Shown here: in pieces, positions 34,319-44,374 of the stretch
How positions within the stretch are numbered: position 1 is the first letter of the stretch
Layout: each line of letters begins with the position of its first letter
NCBI GenBank assembly: GCA_014654775.1
Contig: JACVZW010000007.1
Span: forward strand, 384,580-448,579
Origin: Paracoccaceae bacterium
GTDB taxonomy: Bacteria; Pseudomonadota; Alphaproteobacteria; Rhodobacterales; Rhodobacteraceae
Reading direction: 5' to 3'
DNA length: 64,000 bases
The notes under the pieces: model-generated
Databases searched by the model: none
Seen by the model: the letters and a program-made list of their open reading frames with translations, nothing else
What the model was told of the DNA's origin: nothing
Made by a program: the position numbers and the translations under genes

Positions 34319-35200
34319 ATGTCCCCGATCCCCTTCCCCGACATCTCGCCCGAGATTTTCCGCATCGACCTCGGCGGCTTTTCCTTCGCGCTGCGCTGGT
34401 ATGCGCTGGCTTATATCGTCGGGCTGGTCGCGGGCTGGAAGATCATCGCGCGGATCGTCTCCACCCCCCGGCTTTGGCCGAAGGGGGCGCCCATGACGCC
34501 CGCACAGGTGGAAAACCTGCTGACCTGGGTCATCCTCGGCGTCGTGCTTGGTGGGCGGCTGGGCTTTGCCCTCTTCTACCAGCCGGGCTATTACCTGCAG
34601 AACCCGTTGCAGATCCTGCGCATCTGGGAAGGCGGCATGTCCTTCCATGGCGGCTTCCTCGGCGTCGTCGTCGCGGGCATCTGGTTCTGCCGCCGCGAAG
34701 GCATCCCGATGCTGTCGCTCGCCGATCTGATGGCCATCGTTGCCCCCATCGGCATCGGCCTTGGCCGCCTTGCCAATTTCATCAATGCGGAACTCTGGGG
34801 CCGTCCCACCACCCTGCCTTGGGGCGTGGCCTTCCCCGGCGAGGCGGCGCAGACCTGCCCCGGTGTCGTGGGCCTGTGCGGCCGCCACCCCTCGCAGCTT
34901 TACGAGGCGATGCTGGAAGGGCTGATCCTTTTCCTCGTCCTCCTGTATGTCACCTATCGCAAGGGCTGGCTCTCCACCCCCGGGCGCATCGCGGGGCTGT
35001 TCTTCGCGGGCTATGGCGCGGGGCGATTTGTGGTGGAATTCGTCCGCCAGCCTGACGCGCAATTCATCACCGAGGGCAATCCGCTGGGCCTTGCGCTGCA
35101 GATGGGCGGCTGGGGGCTGACCATGGGGCAGATCCTGTCGCTGCCCATGATCGCGGCGGGGATCTGGTTCATCGCCCGCGCGCGCCGCAGCACCGCATGA
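34319..35200 (+). CDS. lgt: Prolipoprotein diacylglyceryl transferase
   Basis: A 293-residue seven-helix inner-membrane enzyme that transfers diacylglycerol from phosphatidylglycerol to the lipobox Cys of prolipoproteins. Signature segments are [17 protein letters not shown], the Lgt motif [20 protein letters not shown] and [12 protein letters not shown]. It leads the lgt-midA-pgeF operon; its stop overlaps the following ATG by 4 bases. Confidence 0.96.
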   Translation: MSPIPFPDISPEIFRIDLGGFSFALRWYALAYIVGLVAGWKIIARIVSTPRLWPKGAPMTPAQVENLLTWVILGVVLGGRLGFALFYQPGYYLQNPLQILRIWEGGMSFHGGFLGVVVAGIWFCRREGIPMLSLADLMAIVAPIGIGLGRLANFINAELWGRPTTLPWGVAFPGEAAQTCPGVVGLCGRHPSQLYEAMLEGLILFLVLLYVTYRKGWLSTPGRIAGLFFAGYGAGRFVVEFVRQPDAQFITEGNPLGLALQMGGWGLTMGQILSLPMIAAGIWFIARARRSTA

Positions 35201-36261
35201 CGGCGCTGGCCGCCCTCCTTGCGGCCCGGATCGCGGCCACGGGGCCGATGACGCTGGCCGAGTATATGGCCGACTGCCTCCTTCACCCGCAGCACGGCTA
35301 TTACGCCACGCGCGATCCCTTTGGGCGGGGCGGCGATTTCACCACCGCGCCCGAGATCAGCCAAATGTTCGGCGAGTTGGTGGGACTTTGCCTTGCGCAG
35401 GCTTGGCTCGATCAGGGCGCGCCTACGCCCTTCACGCTGGCCGAGCTTGGCCCCGGGCGCGGCACGCTGATGGCCGATGCGCTGCGCGCCACACGTGGGG
35501 TGCCGGGGTTGCACGCAGCCGCGCAGGTGGTGCTGGTGGAGGCATCGCCCACCCTGCGGCAAGTGCAGCGCGCCACGCTGAAGGATCACCCTGTCACATG
35601 GGCCGACGGTGTAGAGGCGCTGCCCGACGCGCCCCTTTTCCTGATCGCCAATGAATTCTTCGACGCCCTGCCCATCCGCCAGTTCACCCGTCAGGGGCAG
35701 GCTTGGGCCGAAACCGTGGTCGGGCTGGCCGGGGATCGGCTGACGCTGGGAAAAACCGCACCCACCCCCCTTGCCGCCTTGTCGCACCGTCTGGCCGACA
35801 CGGCCGAGGGCGATGTGGTGGAGCTATGCCCCGCCGCCGCCCCGATCATGGGCCAGATCGGCACGCGGATCGCTGCGCGTGGCGGCGCGGCGCTGATCAT
35901 CGACTATGGCGACTGGCGCTCGCAGGGAGACACGTTTCAGGCGCTGCGGGACCACCGCTTTGTCGATCCGCTGGCGGCGCCGGGCGACGCCGACCTCACC
36001 GCCCATGTGGATTTCGAAGCGCTGGCGCAGGCCTCCGCCCCCGCCCGCGCCAGCCGGATGATCACACAAGGCGCGTGGCTAGAACGGCTCGGCATCGGCG
36101 CGCGGGCCGAACGGTTGGCGCGCGGGCTGACGGGTGCGGCATTGCAGTCGCATCTTGCGGCGCATCGCCGCTTGACCGGGGCCACCGAAATGGGTTCGCT
36201 GTTCAAGGCGCTGGCCCTCTACCCCTCCTCTTTCCCGCCCCCGCCCGGATTTGACGCCTGA
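35197..36261 (+). CDS. MidA/NDUFAF7-like SAM-dependent methyltransferase
   Basis: A 354-residue member of COG1565. [46 protein letters not shown] is the family N-terminus; the SAM site is [33 protein letters not shown] is the next conserved block. The mitochondrial relative NDUFAF7 methylates a complex I subunit; the bacterial substrate is not proven. ATGA overlap with lgt and 2 bp before pgeF place it in a fixed order seen across alphaproteobacteria. Confidence 0.9.
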   Translation: MTALAALLAARIAATGPMTLAEYMADCLLHPQHGYYATRDPFGRGGDFTTAPEISQMFGELVGLCLAQAWLDQGAPTPFTLAELGPGRGTLMADALRATRGVPGLHAAAQVVLVEASPTLRQVQRATLKDHPVTWADGVEALPDAPLFLIANEFFDALPIRQFTRQGQAWAETVVGLAGDRLTLGKTAPTPLAALSHRLADTAEGDVVELCPAAAPIMGQIGTRIAARGGAALIIDYGDWRSQGDTFQALRDHRFVDPLAAPGDADLTAHVDFEALAQASAPARASRMITQGAWLERLGIGARAERLARGLTGAALQSHLAAHRRLTGATEMGSLFKALALYPSSFPPPPGFDA

Positions 36262-36263
36262 GC

Positions 36264-37013
36264 ATGCTTGAAAAGATCACCTCCGACGCCCTGCCCGTGC
36301 ATCACGGCTTCTTCACCCGCAAGGGTGGGGCCTCTTCGGGCATTTTCGCGGGGCTGAACTGCGGGCCCGGATCGTCGGATCAGGCCGAGGTGGTGGCGAT
36401 CAACCGCGCCCGTGTGGCCGAGGCGATGGGGGTCGCGGCGGATCACCTGATCTCGATCCATCAGGTGCATTCGCCCGATGTGGTGCATGTCGCCGCGCCC
36501 TTGGCCGAACGCCCCCGCGCCGATGCGATGGTGACGGCCACGCCGGGGATCGCGCTGGGCGTGCTGACCGCCGATTGCCAGCCCGTCCTTTTCGCCGATC
36601 CAGAGGCACGGGTGATCGGCGCGGCCCATGCCGGATGGCGCGGCACCCGCGACGGGGTGCTGGAGGCAACGGTGGAGGCGATGGTCGGCCTTGGCGCGCG
36701 GCGGGACCGCATCGCCGCCGTGATCGGCCCCACGATCAGCCAGCCCGCTTATGAGGTGGGACCAGAATTCTTTGAAAGCTTCACCGATGATGACCGCGCC
36801 AATGCGCGCTTCTTCATCGCCGGTCAGAACGGGCGCTATCTCTTTGACCTGCCCGCCTTTGGCCTGTCGCGCCTGCGGGCGGCCGGCGTGGGCCATGCGG
36901 AATGGACGCGCCACTGCACCTATCGCGATTCGGAGCGATTCTTCTCCTACCGCCGCACAACCCATGCGGGCGAGGCCGATTACGGGCGTCTGATCTCCAC
37001 CATCCGGCTGTGA
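36264..37013 (+). CDS. pgeF: Peptidoglycan editing factor PgeF (multicopper polyphenol-oxidase-like)
   Basis: A 249-residue protein of the YfiH/DUF152 family: HGFFTRKGGASSGIFAGLNCG, then SIHQVHSPDVVHV, the metal block VLTADCQPVLFAD, and AHAGWRGTRDGVLEATVEAM. The His/Cys/His residues there form the Zn/Cu site. In E. coli, PgeF removes wrongly incorporated amino acids from peptidoglycan precursors. It is the third gene of the lgt operon. Confidence 0.92.
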   Translation: MLEKITSDALPVHHGFFTRKGGASSGIFAGLNCGPGSSDQAEVVAINRARVAEAMGVAADHLISIHQVHSPDVVHVAAPLAERPRADAMVTATPGIALGVLTADCQPVLFADPEARVIGAAHAGWRGTRDGVLEATVEAMVGLGARRDRIAAVIGPTISQPAYEVGPEFFESFTDDDRANARFFIAGQNGRYLFDLPAFGLSRLRAAGVGHAEWTRHCTYRDSERFFSYRRTTHAGEADYGRLISTIRL

Positions 37014-37046
37014 TTGCGGCGACATTCCGGCAAGGCCCCGCCACGG

Positions 37047-37103
37047 GATTGTCGCATTTGCGGAAACAATCTGGACCGATTGTCGCAAAAGTGGAAACGC
37101 AAT
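37047..37103. repeat. Direct repeat pair with 31-bp period upstream of a small gene
   Basis: GATTGTCGCATTTGCGGAAAC and GATTGTCGCAAAAGTGGAAAC-like units start at 37047 and 37078, three helical turns apart. The first unit is also a partial dyad (ATTGT...ACAAT with CGC...GCG inside). The pair lies about 180 bp upstream of the 50-residue gene at 37285, in a 271-bp gap otherwise without a gene. A regulator binding to one DNA face is possible; none is identified. Confidence 0.5.
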
Positions 37104-37284
37104 AGCAAATTCAATGACTTACGGTCATCTTAGCGTCATGGCACGGCCGCCATAATTGCCCGCTCCGCAGCGCCGCGCGCCCAGCATTTTCCATCGATCC
37201 GGCCCAAACACTGCCGCAAACCGGGGGCAGATTTGGCTCAACCGGGCAACATGGCCCGCCACGGATCACGGACGGAGAGGGACG

Positions 37285-37437
37285 ATGAAAAAGGAACGCC
37301 GCTGGCTGAAATCGGTGATCGCCGCAAGCCTTGAGCCGATGCCGAACCTGCCTTGGCAGCGCGGCACCCGCCGCCGGCCCGAGGCGGTGAAGGCCGCTCC
37401 CGCCCCCCTGAAGCCGCGCGCCATCGCCGCGCGCTGA
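37285..37437 (+). CDS. Small basic protein, 50 residues, unknown function
   Basis: MKKERRWLKSVIAASLEPMP, then a basic, Pro/Ala-rich tail ending RAIAAR. GGAGAGGG lies just upstream of the ATG, and a strong intrinsic terminator follows 20 bases after the stop, so this is a complete small transcription unit. The charge (many Arg/Lys) suggests nucleic acid or membrane surface binding. I do not recognise a named family. Confidence 0.65.
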   Translation: MKKERRWLKSVIAASLEPMPNLPWQRGTRRRPEAVKAAPAPLKPRAIAAR

Positions 37438-37457
37438 TCGGCACGCCAAAGAATGCA

Positions 37458-37484
37458 AAAGGCCGGGCACCCTGCCCGGCCTTT
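37458..37484. terminator. Bidirectional intrinsic terminator
   Basis: AAAGGCCGGGCA-CCC-TGCCCGGCCTTT: a perfect 12-bp stem bounded by A and T runs, placed between the convergent small gene (plus) and Lrp gene (minus); it can serve both. Confidence 0.88.
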
Positions 37485-37503
37485 GCCATTCAAGAACCCC
37501 GCT

Positions 37504-38004
37504 TCAAGCGCTGCGCGCCAACCGCGCCTCTAGCACATCAAAGGGCACGCCCGGCTGATCCTTGGCGCAGCGGATGACGAGGCTGGTCTTCACCGTCGCC
37601 ACATTTTCGGCCTTCAGCAACTCGCCAGTCAGAAAGCTCTGGAACGACGACAGGTCGGGGGCCACGCATTTCAGGATAAAGTCGATCTCACCGTTCAGCA
37701 TGTGGCATTCGCGGACCAGCGGCCAATTGCGGCACCGCTCTTCGAAGGTGGACAGGTCCGCCTCGGCCTGGCTTTGCAGGCGGACCATCGCGAAGACCTG
37801 CACCTCGAACCCCAGTTCGCGCGCGTCAATATCGGCGTGATAGCCCTTGATATAGCCCGCCTCTTCCAGCGTCCGAACCCGCCGCAGGCAGGGCGGGGCC
37901 GAGATGCCCACCCGCTTGGCCAGTTCCACATTCGTCATCCGCCCATCGGCCTGCAATTCGGCAAGGATGTGACGGTCGATCGGGTCAAGCTTCGATCCGG
38001 CCAT
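37504..38004 (-). CDS. Lrp/AsnC family transcriptional regulator
   Basis: A 166-residue protein: N-terminal helix-turn-helix (LDPIDRHILAELQADGRMTNVELAKRVGISAPPCLRRVRTLEEAG) and C-terminal RAM ligand domain (VQVFAMVRLQSQAEADLSTFEERC, HMLNGEIDFILKCVAPDLSSFQSFL). It resembles leucine-responsive Lrp; amino acids are the usual effectors. It is divergent from trxB with 225 bp between, a likely autoregulatory region. GGGAACC precedes the ATG. Confidence 0.9.
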   Translation of the reverse strand: MAGSKLDPIDRHILAELQADGRMTNVELAKRVGISAPPCLRRVRTLEEAGYIKGYHADIDARELGFEVQVFAMVRLQSQAEADLSTFEERCRNWPLVRECHMLNGEIDFILKCVAPDLSSFQSFLTGELLKAENVATVKTSLVIRCAKDQPGVPFDVLEARLARSA

Positions 38005-38058
38005 GGCGCATGGTTCCCTTCTTCCGGTCTATCATCGCATACCGGATTGACGGTCTAG

Positions 38059-39168
<1,110 letters not shown>

Positions 39169-39179
39169 CCGAACGTCCC

Positions 39180-39221
39180 AAATTTCTTCGAAGAAATTTG
39201 CAAAAGTTTTCGAAAACTTTT
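39180..39221. repeat. Tandem 20-bp AT-rich palindromes (element D), locus 2
   Basis: AAATTTCTTCGAAGAAATTT (39180-39199) and AAAAGTTTTCGAAAACTTTT (39202-39221), both perfect, period 22 bp, joined by GC. They follow the trxB stop by 11 bases. A GC hairpin CGGCCT-GTGC-AGGCCG follows at 39225-39240. The first 28 bases including flanks recur exactly at 57936. Confidence 0.88.
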
Positions 39222-39452
39222 GTTCGGCCTGTGCAGGCCGTTCGGCATTGAGGGAAGGGCGGGAAACGCCCTCCACGCTCCGCCCGTTGCTTTGGAACAG
39301 CGTTCCGCACCGCAGCGCAAGCGCGGCATTTCTGCCCTATTCGCGCCCGTTAACCCTTGTTTGCTGGAAATCCGTTCGCCGAAGGCGTAAAGCGCGCCCC
39401 GAAAGGCGGGGCTTTCCCGCCCAAGAGCATATCACCCAGAGGCCCGTTTCGC

Positions 39453-41159
39453 ATGACGCTCTCCAACACTGCCCCGATCCCCGAACTCTATGTCTCGCCC
39501 GAATCCGCTCAGAAGCTGAAGCATGAGGCGGCGGCGCTGCCGTCGTGGGATCTGACGCCGCGTCAGGTCTGCGACCTTGAACTTCTGATGAACGGGGGCT
39601 TCCACCCGCTCAAGGGCTTCCAGTCCGAAGCCGATTACAACGGCACCGTGGAAACCATGCGCACCGCCGACGGCACGCTCTGGCCGATCCCGGTGACGCT
39701 GGATGTCAGCCAAGCCTTTGCCGACAAGATCGAACCCGGTCAGGACATCGCGCTGCGCGATCAGGAAGGCGTCATCCTCGCCATCCTGTCGATCACCGAC
39801 AAATGGGTTCCGAACAAGGCGAATGAGGCGGAAAAGGTCTTCGGGGCCGATGACCTTGCCCATCCGGCCGTGAACTACCTGCACAACGTGGCGGGCCCGG
39901 TCTATCTGGGCGGCCCGATCACCGGCATCCAGCAACCCGTGCATTACGATTTCCGCGCCCGCCGCGACACGCCAAACGAGCTGCGCGCCTTCTTCCGCAA
40001 GATGGGCTGGCGCCGCATCGTGGCCTTCCAGACCCGCAACCCGCTGCACCGCGCGCATCAGGAACTCACCTTCCGGGCTGCGAAAGAGGCGGAAGCCAAC
40101 CTCCTGATCCACCCCGTCGTCGGCATGACGAAACCGGGCGACGTGGACCATTTCACCCGCGTCCGCTGCTATGAGGCGGTGCTGGACCAATACCCCGCCT
40201 CCACCACGCATCTGTCGCTGTTGAACCTTGCCATGCGCATGGGCGGCCCGCGCGAGGCGCTCTGGCATGCCATCATCCGCAAGAACCACGGGCTGACCCA
40301 TTTCATCGTGGGCCGCGACCATGCCGGTCCGGGCAAGAACAGCCAAGGCAAGGATTTCTACGACCCCTACGCCGCGCAGACGCTGGTGGCGGAACATCAG
40401 AAGGAAATCGGCATCGAAATGGTCGATTTCAAACAGATGGTCTATGTGCAGGAAAAGGCCCAGTATTACCCCGTGGACGAGGTGCCGGAAGGCTCCACCG
40501 TCCTCGATATTTCGGGCACCGAACTGCGCCGCCGCCTGCGCGAAGGGCTTGAAATCCCCGATTGGTTCTCCTTCCCGCAGGTCGTTACGGAACTGCGCCG
40601 CACCTCGCCGCCGCGCGCCAAGCAGGGCTTTACCGTGTTCTTCACGGGCCTGTCCGGCTCCGGCAAATCCACCATCGCCAACGCGCTGATGGTCAAGCTG
40701 ATGGAGATGGGCGGGCGTCCTGTCACGCTGCTCGACGGGGACGTGGTGCGCAAACACCTGTCCTCGGAGCTTGGGTTCAGCAAGGAACACCGCGACATCA
40801 ACATCCGCCGCATCGGCTATGTCGCATCCGAGATCACCAAGAACGGCGGCATCGCCATCTGCGCCCCCATCGCGCCCTACACCGCCACGCGGCGGGCCGT
40901 GCGCGAGATGATCGAAGCGTTTGGCGCCTTCATCGAGGTGCATGTGGCGACGAGCATCGAGGAATGCGAACGCCGCGACCGCAAGGGACTGTATAAGCTG
41001 GCGCGGGAAGGCAAGATCAAGGAATTCACCGGGATCTCCGACCCCTATGAAGCGCCGACCAATGCCGAACTGGTGGTGAACACCGAAGGCGCGGATGTGG
41101 ATTACTGCGCCCAGCAGGTGATCCTGAAGCTGGAAAGCATGGGCCTGATCAAGGCCTGA
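39453..41159 (+). CDS. Bifunctional sulfate adenylyltransferase/adenylylsulfate kinase
   Basis: A 568-residue fusion that makes APS from sulfate and ATP and then PAPS. The N-terminal ATP sulfurylase part (about 1-385) has the PUA-like start and the catalytic motifs QTRNPLHRAHQEL and VGRDHAGPG; the C-terminal APS kinase has the P-loop FTGLSGSGKSTIANAL and DGDVVRKHLSSELGFS, with ERRDRKGLYKLAREG. It feeds assimilation and would supply PAPS to the two sulfotransferases in this window. A small GCCCCG/CGGGGC hairpin with TTT lies in its 5' leader at 39396. Confidence 0.95.
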   Translation: MTLSNTAPIPELYVSPESAQKLKHEAAALPSWDLTPRQVCDLELLMNGGFHPLKGFQSEADYNGTVETMRTADGTLWPIPVTLDVSQAFADKIEPGQDIALRDQEGVILAILSITDKWVPNKANEAEKVFGADDLAHPAVNYLHNVAGPVYLGGPITGIQQPVHYDFRARRDTPNELRAFFRKMGWRRIVAFQTRNPLHRAHQELTFRAAKEAEANLLIHPVVGMTKPGDVDHFTRVRCYEAVLDQYPASTTHLSLLNLAMRMGGPREALWHAIIRKNHGLTHFIVGRDHAGPGKNSQGKDFYDPYAAQTLVAEHQKEIGIEMVDFKQMVYVQEKAQYYPVDEVPEGSTVLDISGTELRRRLREGLEIPDWFSFPQVVTELRRTSPPRAKQGFTVFFTGLSGSGKSTIANALMVKLMEMGGRPVTLLDGDVVRKHLSSELGFSKEHRDINIRRIGYVASEITKNGGIAICAPIAPYTATRRAVREMIEAFGAFIEVHVATSIEECERRDRKGLYKLAREGKIKEFTGISDPYEAPTNAELVVNTEGADVDYCAQQVILKLESMGLIKA

Positions 41160-41196
41160 GGTTACGCGCAGGGTTCACCCTGCCCGCCCTAGTGAC

Positions 41197-41223
41197 AAAG
41201 GCCCCGCCATTGGCGGGGCCTTT
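41197..41223. terminator. Intrinsic terminator after sat/cysC
   Basis: AAAGGCCCCGCC-ATT-GGCGGGGCCTTT: a perfect 12-bp stem followed by CCCTTT on the plus strand, 38 bases after the stop; the A/T ends make it usable for the convergent gene at 41240 too. Confidence 0.9.
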
Positions 41224-41239
41224 CCCTTTAAGGCGAACT

Positions 41240-41860
41240 TCACCGCTCCGTCGCGCCCTTGCCTGACAGAATCTTGTCGTGGAACCCCGCGATCCGGCGC
41301 CGCCGCGTCTCGGCCTCCTTGGCCCCGTTCAGGGTGATGACGTAACTCCTCTGCCGCCCCAGCGTCAGCGCGTGGAAGGCCTCGGCAAGCGCGGGGTCCA
41401 TGTCCAGCGCCTCGATCAACTCTTCCGGCAAGACCACCTCGACCGCCGCTTTCGGCACGCGACGTCCGGCAGCAGCATGACCCATCGCCTCAGTCAGATA
41501 GGCGTGGATGACGGGGGCGAGTGCCGCCACCCGCGCGGGATCGGTAAAGCGGATCGTGTCCGGATGCTGGGTATTGGCCCCCTGCCGCTCCAGCACCCCT
41601 TCAGGATCGGCCATCAGCCCGGCATCGAAGAAGCTCAACCGGAAATCCCCCCGCAGCGCGCCGATCAGCGCCACGTTCCGCCCGACATGGACATAGCAGG
41701 GATGCCCCCATTTCACAGTCTCCTCCAGCCCCGCCGCAAGGCAAAGCTGCCGCAACGCAGCCACCCCCGCGCCCCAGCGCAGGGCGGAACAGTCCGCCGT
41801 ATCGAACCGCGCGCAGCGCCCGCAGCCCTTGGCGAAGTAGTCATCGATCTCGGTGATCAT
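41240..41860 (-). CDS. YdeI/OmpD-associated family protein (DUF1801 + OmdA)
   Basis: A 206-residue two-part protein: an N-terminal DUF1801-like half (WGAGVAALRQLCLAAGLEETVKWGHPCYVHVGRNVALIGALRGDFRLSFF) and a C-terminal OmdA half (VVLPEELIEALDMDPALAEAFHALTLGRQRSYVITLNGAKEAETRRRRI). The family includes YdeI, linked to peptide resistance and sheltering from bacteriocins, but no biochemical activity is established. Single gene between two terminator-like regions. Confidence 0.85.
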   Translation of the reverse strand: MITEIDDYFAKGCGRCARFDTADCSALRWGAGVAALRQLCLAAGLEETVKWGHPCYVHVGRNVALIGALRGDFRLSFFDAGLMADPEGVLERQGANTQHPDTIRFTDPARVAALAPVIHAYLTEAMGHAAAGRRVPKAAVEVVLPEELIEALDMDPALAEAFHALTLGRQRSYVITLNGAKEAETRRRRIAGFHDKILSGKGATER

Positions 41861-42039
41861 GACGCGCCCAGCATGAAGGCCGCATCATGCAACAGAACGG
41901 CCTGATGGACTACCCGCAACGGAAGACCGCGTTCAAACCTTATCACGCCCGGGTCATCCGGAACGGTGCGGGACACGCGTCAGCAGGCGTGATGTCCTGA
42001 TCCGTGAAGGGAACTGACCCCAAGCCCTATCTCGGGCCG

Positions 42040-42582
42040 TCATTCTTCATCCAGTTCAAGCCAGAAGCGGTTCGCCACGAACCAGGTCACGGCGAAGAAC
42101 AGGCCCAGCCAGACGAAATCCGATAGCCCGTTGTAAACGGCCCAATGGGCGTCTGACACATTGCGCCAGACCACCTCATTCATCCCCGCCCGGACGATGG
42201 AGAGGCCGATCCAGACAGCATGCAGGACGGCCCACCCGCGCGAGGTCATGTGCAGGCTGTAGCCGAGTGTCCGGCGCAGAAGGCTTGGCCGCAGGGCAAG
42301 GCCGCCCGCGATGATCGCCGCAAATGCCAGCGATCCGATTGTCGGACTTATCTTCACATAGGTCGTGTCATCAAAGACAAGACCGGCCGCCAGAAGGACC
42401 ACGGACAAGGTAAAGACAGAAATTGCCAGCCAAGGCAGCGATTTGTCCCATCGCCAGCGCAAGAAGACCGCAGCGGCTGTCGCTACAGCCGCAAGCCCGG
42501 CCCCTAGGAACAGACCGCCCATGAAGCTGCCGGCGATGAACGCCAATCCGGGGACCAGTTCAACGGCAAGACGCTTGTCCAT
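42040..42582 (-). CDS. yciB: YciB family inner-membrane septation/envelope protein
   Basis: A 180-residue protein with five to six membrane helices. VELVPGLAFIAGSFMGGLFLG, LVFDDTTYVKISPTIGSLAFAAII and RGWAVLHAVWIGLSIVRAGMNEVVWRNVSDAHWAVYNGLSDF match the YciB (septation protein A) family, including the conserved K-P-T and W-x-NE-like segments. It helps envelope synthesis and division in E. coli. It is the third minus-strand gene behind hsp20 and DUF1150, 50 bp after the latter; co-transcription is possible. Confidence 0.87.
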   Translation of the reverse strand: MDKRLAVELVPGLAFIAGSFMGGLFLGAGLAAVATAAAVFLRWRWDKSLPWLAISVFTLSVVLLAAGLVFDDTTYVKISPTIGSLAFAAIIAGGLALRPSLLRRTLGYSLHMTSRGWAVLHAVWIGLSIVRAGMNEVVWRNVSDAHWAVYNGLSDFVWLGLFFAVTWFVANRFWLELDEE

Positions 42583-42632
42583 GCGACCCCGAACCCATCG
42601 CCACCATCACCACGGCCGCGCGGCTGACTGCA

Positions 42633-42863
42633 TCAATGCACGTTCACCGGCGCCATGTCGTTCTGCCGCGCCAGAGCAAAGGCCATCGCACGGTCGCGCA
42701 CCAGCGCCAGACGGTCGCCGTCCGTCGCATCATGCAGCGCGTAGATCGTCTGCAGCCCGCTTGCATGGGCCTGCACCTCGGCGGGCAGATCGGCCACCTT
42801 CACGGGCCGCACATAGACGATCCGCGACCCGCCTTCGGGCAGTCCTTCAAATTTCGTATCCAT
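42633..42863 (-). CDS. DUF1150 family protein
   Basis: A 76-residue protein (MDTKFEGLPEGGSRIVYVRPVKVADLPAEVQAHASGLQTIYALHDATDG) of a small alphaproteobacterial family that regularly stands next to hsp20. It lies 9 bases after the hsp20 stop, so it is in the heat-shock transcript. The function is unknown; the linkage suggests a stress or chaperone accessory role (inference). Confidence 0.87.
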   Translation of the reverse strand: MDTKFEGLPEGGSRIVYVRPVKVADLPAEVQAHASGLQTIYALHDATDGDRLALVRDRAMAFALARQNDMAPVNVH

Positions 42864-42872
42864 GACAGACCC

Positions 42873-43295
42873 TCACTTCCGACCGGGGCGCGAACTGATG
42901 GCGATGGTCTGCACCACCGTCTCGGGCGTGGCCCGTTTCAGGTCGATGTGCAAAAGCCCATGCTCCATGCTGGCCCCCGCCACCTCTACCCCGTCGGCCA
43001 GCACGAAGCTGCGCTGAAAGGCGCGGCTGGCGATGCCCCGGTGCAGATAGACTCGCTCGCCCGTTTCCTCGGCCTGACGGCCGCGCACGACAAGCTGGCG
43101 ATCCTCCACCGTGATGGCGAGGTCCTCTTCGCGGAACCCGGCCACGGCGAGCGTGATGCGATAGGCATTCTCGGCCACAGCCTCGATATTGAAGGGCGGA
43201 TAGCCTTCCGCGGATTTGGCGGTGCGTTCCACCAGACGTTCCAGCTGTTCGAAGCCTAGCAGGAAGGGGTGGGTGCCAAAGGTCAGTTTCGTCAT
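42873..43295 (-). CDS. Small heat-shock protein, Hsp20/alpha-crystallin family
   Basis: A 140-residue chaperone: short N-terminal arm with HPFLLGFEQLERLVERTAKSAEGYPPFNIE, then the alpha-crystallin domain (NAYRITLAVAGFREEDLAITVEDRQLVVRGRQ...VYLHRGIASRAFQRSFVLADGVEVAGASMEHGLLHIDLKR). The IbpA-type pattern AFQRSFVLADGVEV and GLLHIDL are clear; the C-terminal IxI motif is only weakly present. It holds unfolding proteins for DnaK/ClpB. An RpoH promoter is readable upstream. Confidence 0.93.
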   Translation of the reverse strand: MTKLTFGTHPFLLGFEQLERLVERTAKSAEGYPPFNIEAVAENAYRITLAVAGFREEDLAITVEDRQLVVRGRQAEETGERVYLHRGIASRAFQRSFVLADGVEVAGASMEHGLLHIDLKRATPETVVQTIAISSRPGRK

Positions 43296-43359
43296 CGGTC
43301 ATGTCCTTCGTCAAAGCGACATTCCCGGCGGTCCCGATCACGGCAACCGCCAGCCTATG

Positions 43360-43390
43360 AAATATGGGGGCCCCTTCGCAGGGCTGCAAG
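43360..43390 (-). promoter_or_regulatory. RpoH (sigma-32) promoter of hsp20
   Basis: On the minus strand CTTGCAG, a 14-base spacer, then CCCCATATTT. This matches the sigma-32 consensus (CTTGAAA and CCCCATAT with 13-15 spacing) closely in both boxes. It lies 65 bases upstream of the hsp20 start. Confidence 0.82.
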
Positions 43391-43514
43391 CCCCCCTTCA
43401 GAGGGGCGAAGATGCGGATTTCCGCGATTTCCCGACAGATTCCTTCCCGCAAGGGCAGAGAATCACTATATTGATGAAAGGGAAAAAGAAGCCACTCACG
43501 CCAAAGGCAAGGCC

Positions 43515-43733
43515 ATGAACGCGCCCAGCGAAATGAACTTCGAAGACATGCTCCGCGTCCGTCTGGAAGTCCTCAAGCGCGAGCATCGCGATCTGGACGA
43601 GGCGATCCATGCGCTCGAAACCGCAGGACGCCCCGACCAACTGACCCTGCGTCGGCTGAAAAAGCAGAAACTCGCGCTGAAAGACCAGATCGTGAAGCTG
43701 GAAGACCAGCTGATCCCCGACATCATCGCCTGA
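43515..43733 (+). CDS. YdcH/DUF465 family protein
   Basis: A 72-residue helical hairpin protein: MLRVRLEVLKREHRDLDEAIHALETA, then LTLRRLKKQKLALKDQIVKLED. The pattern LKxEHRDLD...L.RLKKxKLxLKDxI is diagnostic for DUF465. These short coiled-coil proteins are widespread in proteobacteria; the function is unknown. AAGGCAAGGCC precedes the ATG. It is divergent from hsp20 and followed by a long inverted repeat. Confidence 0.85.
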   Translation: MNAPSEMNFEDMLRVRLEVLKREHRDLDEAIHALETAGRPDQLTLRRLKKQKLALKDQIVKLEDQLIPDIIA

Positions 43734-43740
43734 CGGGGCG

Positions 43741-43803
43741 GATGGGCCGGATGGCCCATCCTACGCGATACCGTCGCCCGTAGGATGGGCCATCCGGCCC
43801 ATC
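43741..43803. repeat. Element C, inverted pair (24-bp arms)
   Basis: Two exact inverted 24-base copies, 43741-43764 and 43780-43803, with a 15-base spacer; each contains GGATGGGCCATCCGGCCCAT on one strand and is itself partly palindromic. The hairpin starts 7 bases after the DUF465 stop. A third copy is at 50058. Confidence 0.9.
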
Positions 43804-43888
43804 ACCCGCTGCCGCATAGGCCAAGCCCTGCTTGCCCCCGCGTCCCAATCCACTATACCCGCCACAACCACACAATCCGGGGGCGCGC

Positions 43889-44374
43889 ATGGCCATCGAC
43901 GTTGGAATCATCATGGGGTCGCAATCCGACTGGGCCACGATGAAAGAAGCCGCCAGCGTCCTTGAGGAACTGGGCATCTCCTATGAGGCGAAGATCGTCT
44001 CGGCCCATCGCACGCCAGACCGGCTCTGGTCCTATGGCAAGACCGCCGCCGACCGCGGGCTGAAGGTCATCATCGCAGGCGCAGGCGGGGCGGCGCATCT
44101 GCCCGGCATGATGGCGTCCAAGACCCGTCTTCCCGTGATCGGCGTTCCGGTACAGACCAAGGCCCTGTCCGGTGTCGACAGCCTTTATTCCATCGTCCAG
44201 ATGCCCAAGGGCTTTCCCGTCGCCACCATGGCCATCGGCGCGGCGGGGGCGGCGAATGCGGGGCTGATGGCAGCGGGCATCCTGTCGCTTGCCGACCCCG
44301 CGCTGGCCCAGCGGCTGCAGGCATGGCGCGACGCCCTCTCTGCCTCTATCCCTGAGGAGCCGTCGGATGACTGA
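43889..44374 (+). CDS. purE: 5-(carboxyamino)imidazole ribonucleotide mutase
   Basis: A 161-residue class I PurE that converts N5-CAIR to CAIR in purine synthesis. [24 protein letters not shown] is the nucleotide site, [16 protein letters not shown] the catalytic His loop and [19 protein letters not shown] the conserved glycine block. The start of purK overlaps its end by 8 bases. Confidence 0.95.
   Translation: MAIDVGIIMGSQSDWATMKEAASVLEELGISYEAKIVSAHRTPDRLWSYGKTAADRGLKVIIAGAGGAAHLPGMMASKTRLPVIGVPVQTKALSGVDSLYSIVQMPKGFPVATMAIGAAGAANAGLMAAGILSLADPALAQRLQAWRDALSASIPEEPSDD

Noticed and set aside
37047-37103. Direct repeats with 31-bp period as a possible CRISPR fragment
   Set aside because: Only two imperfect units, with an 8-10 base gap between them, no leader and no cas gene.
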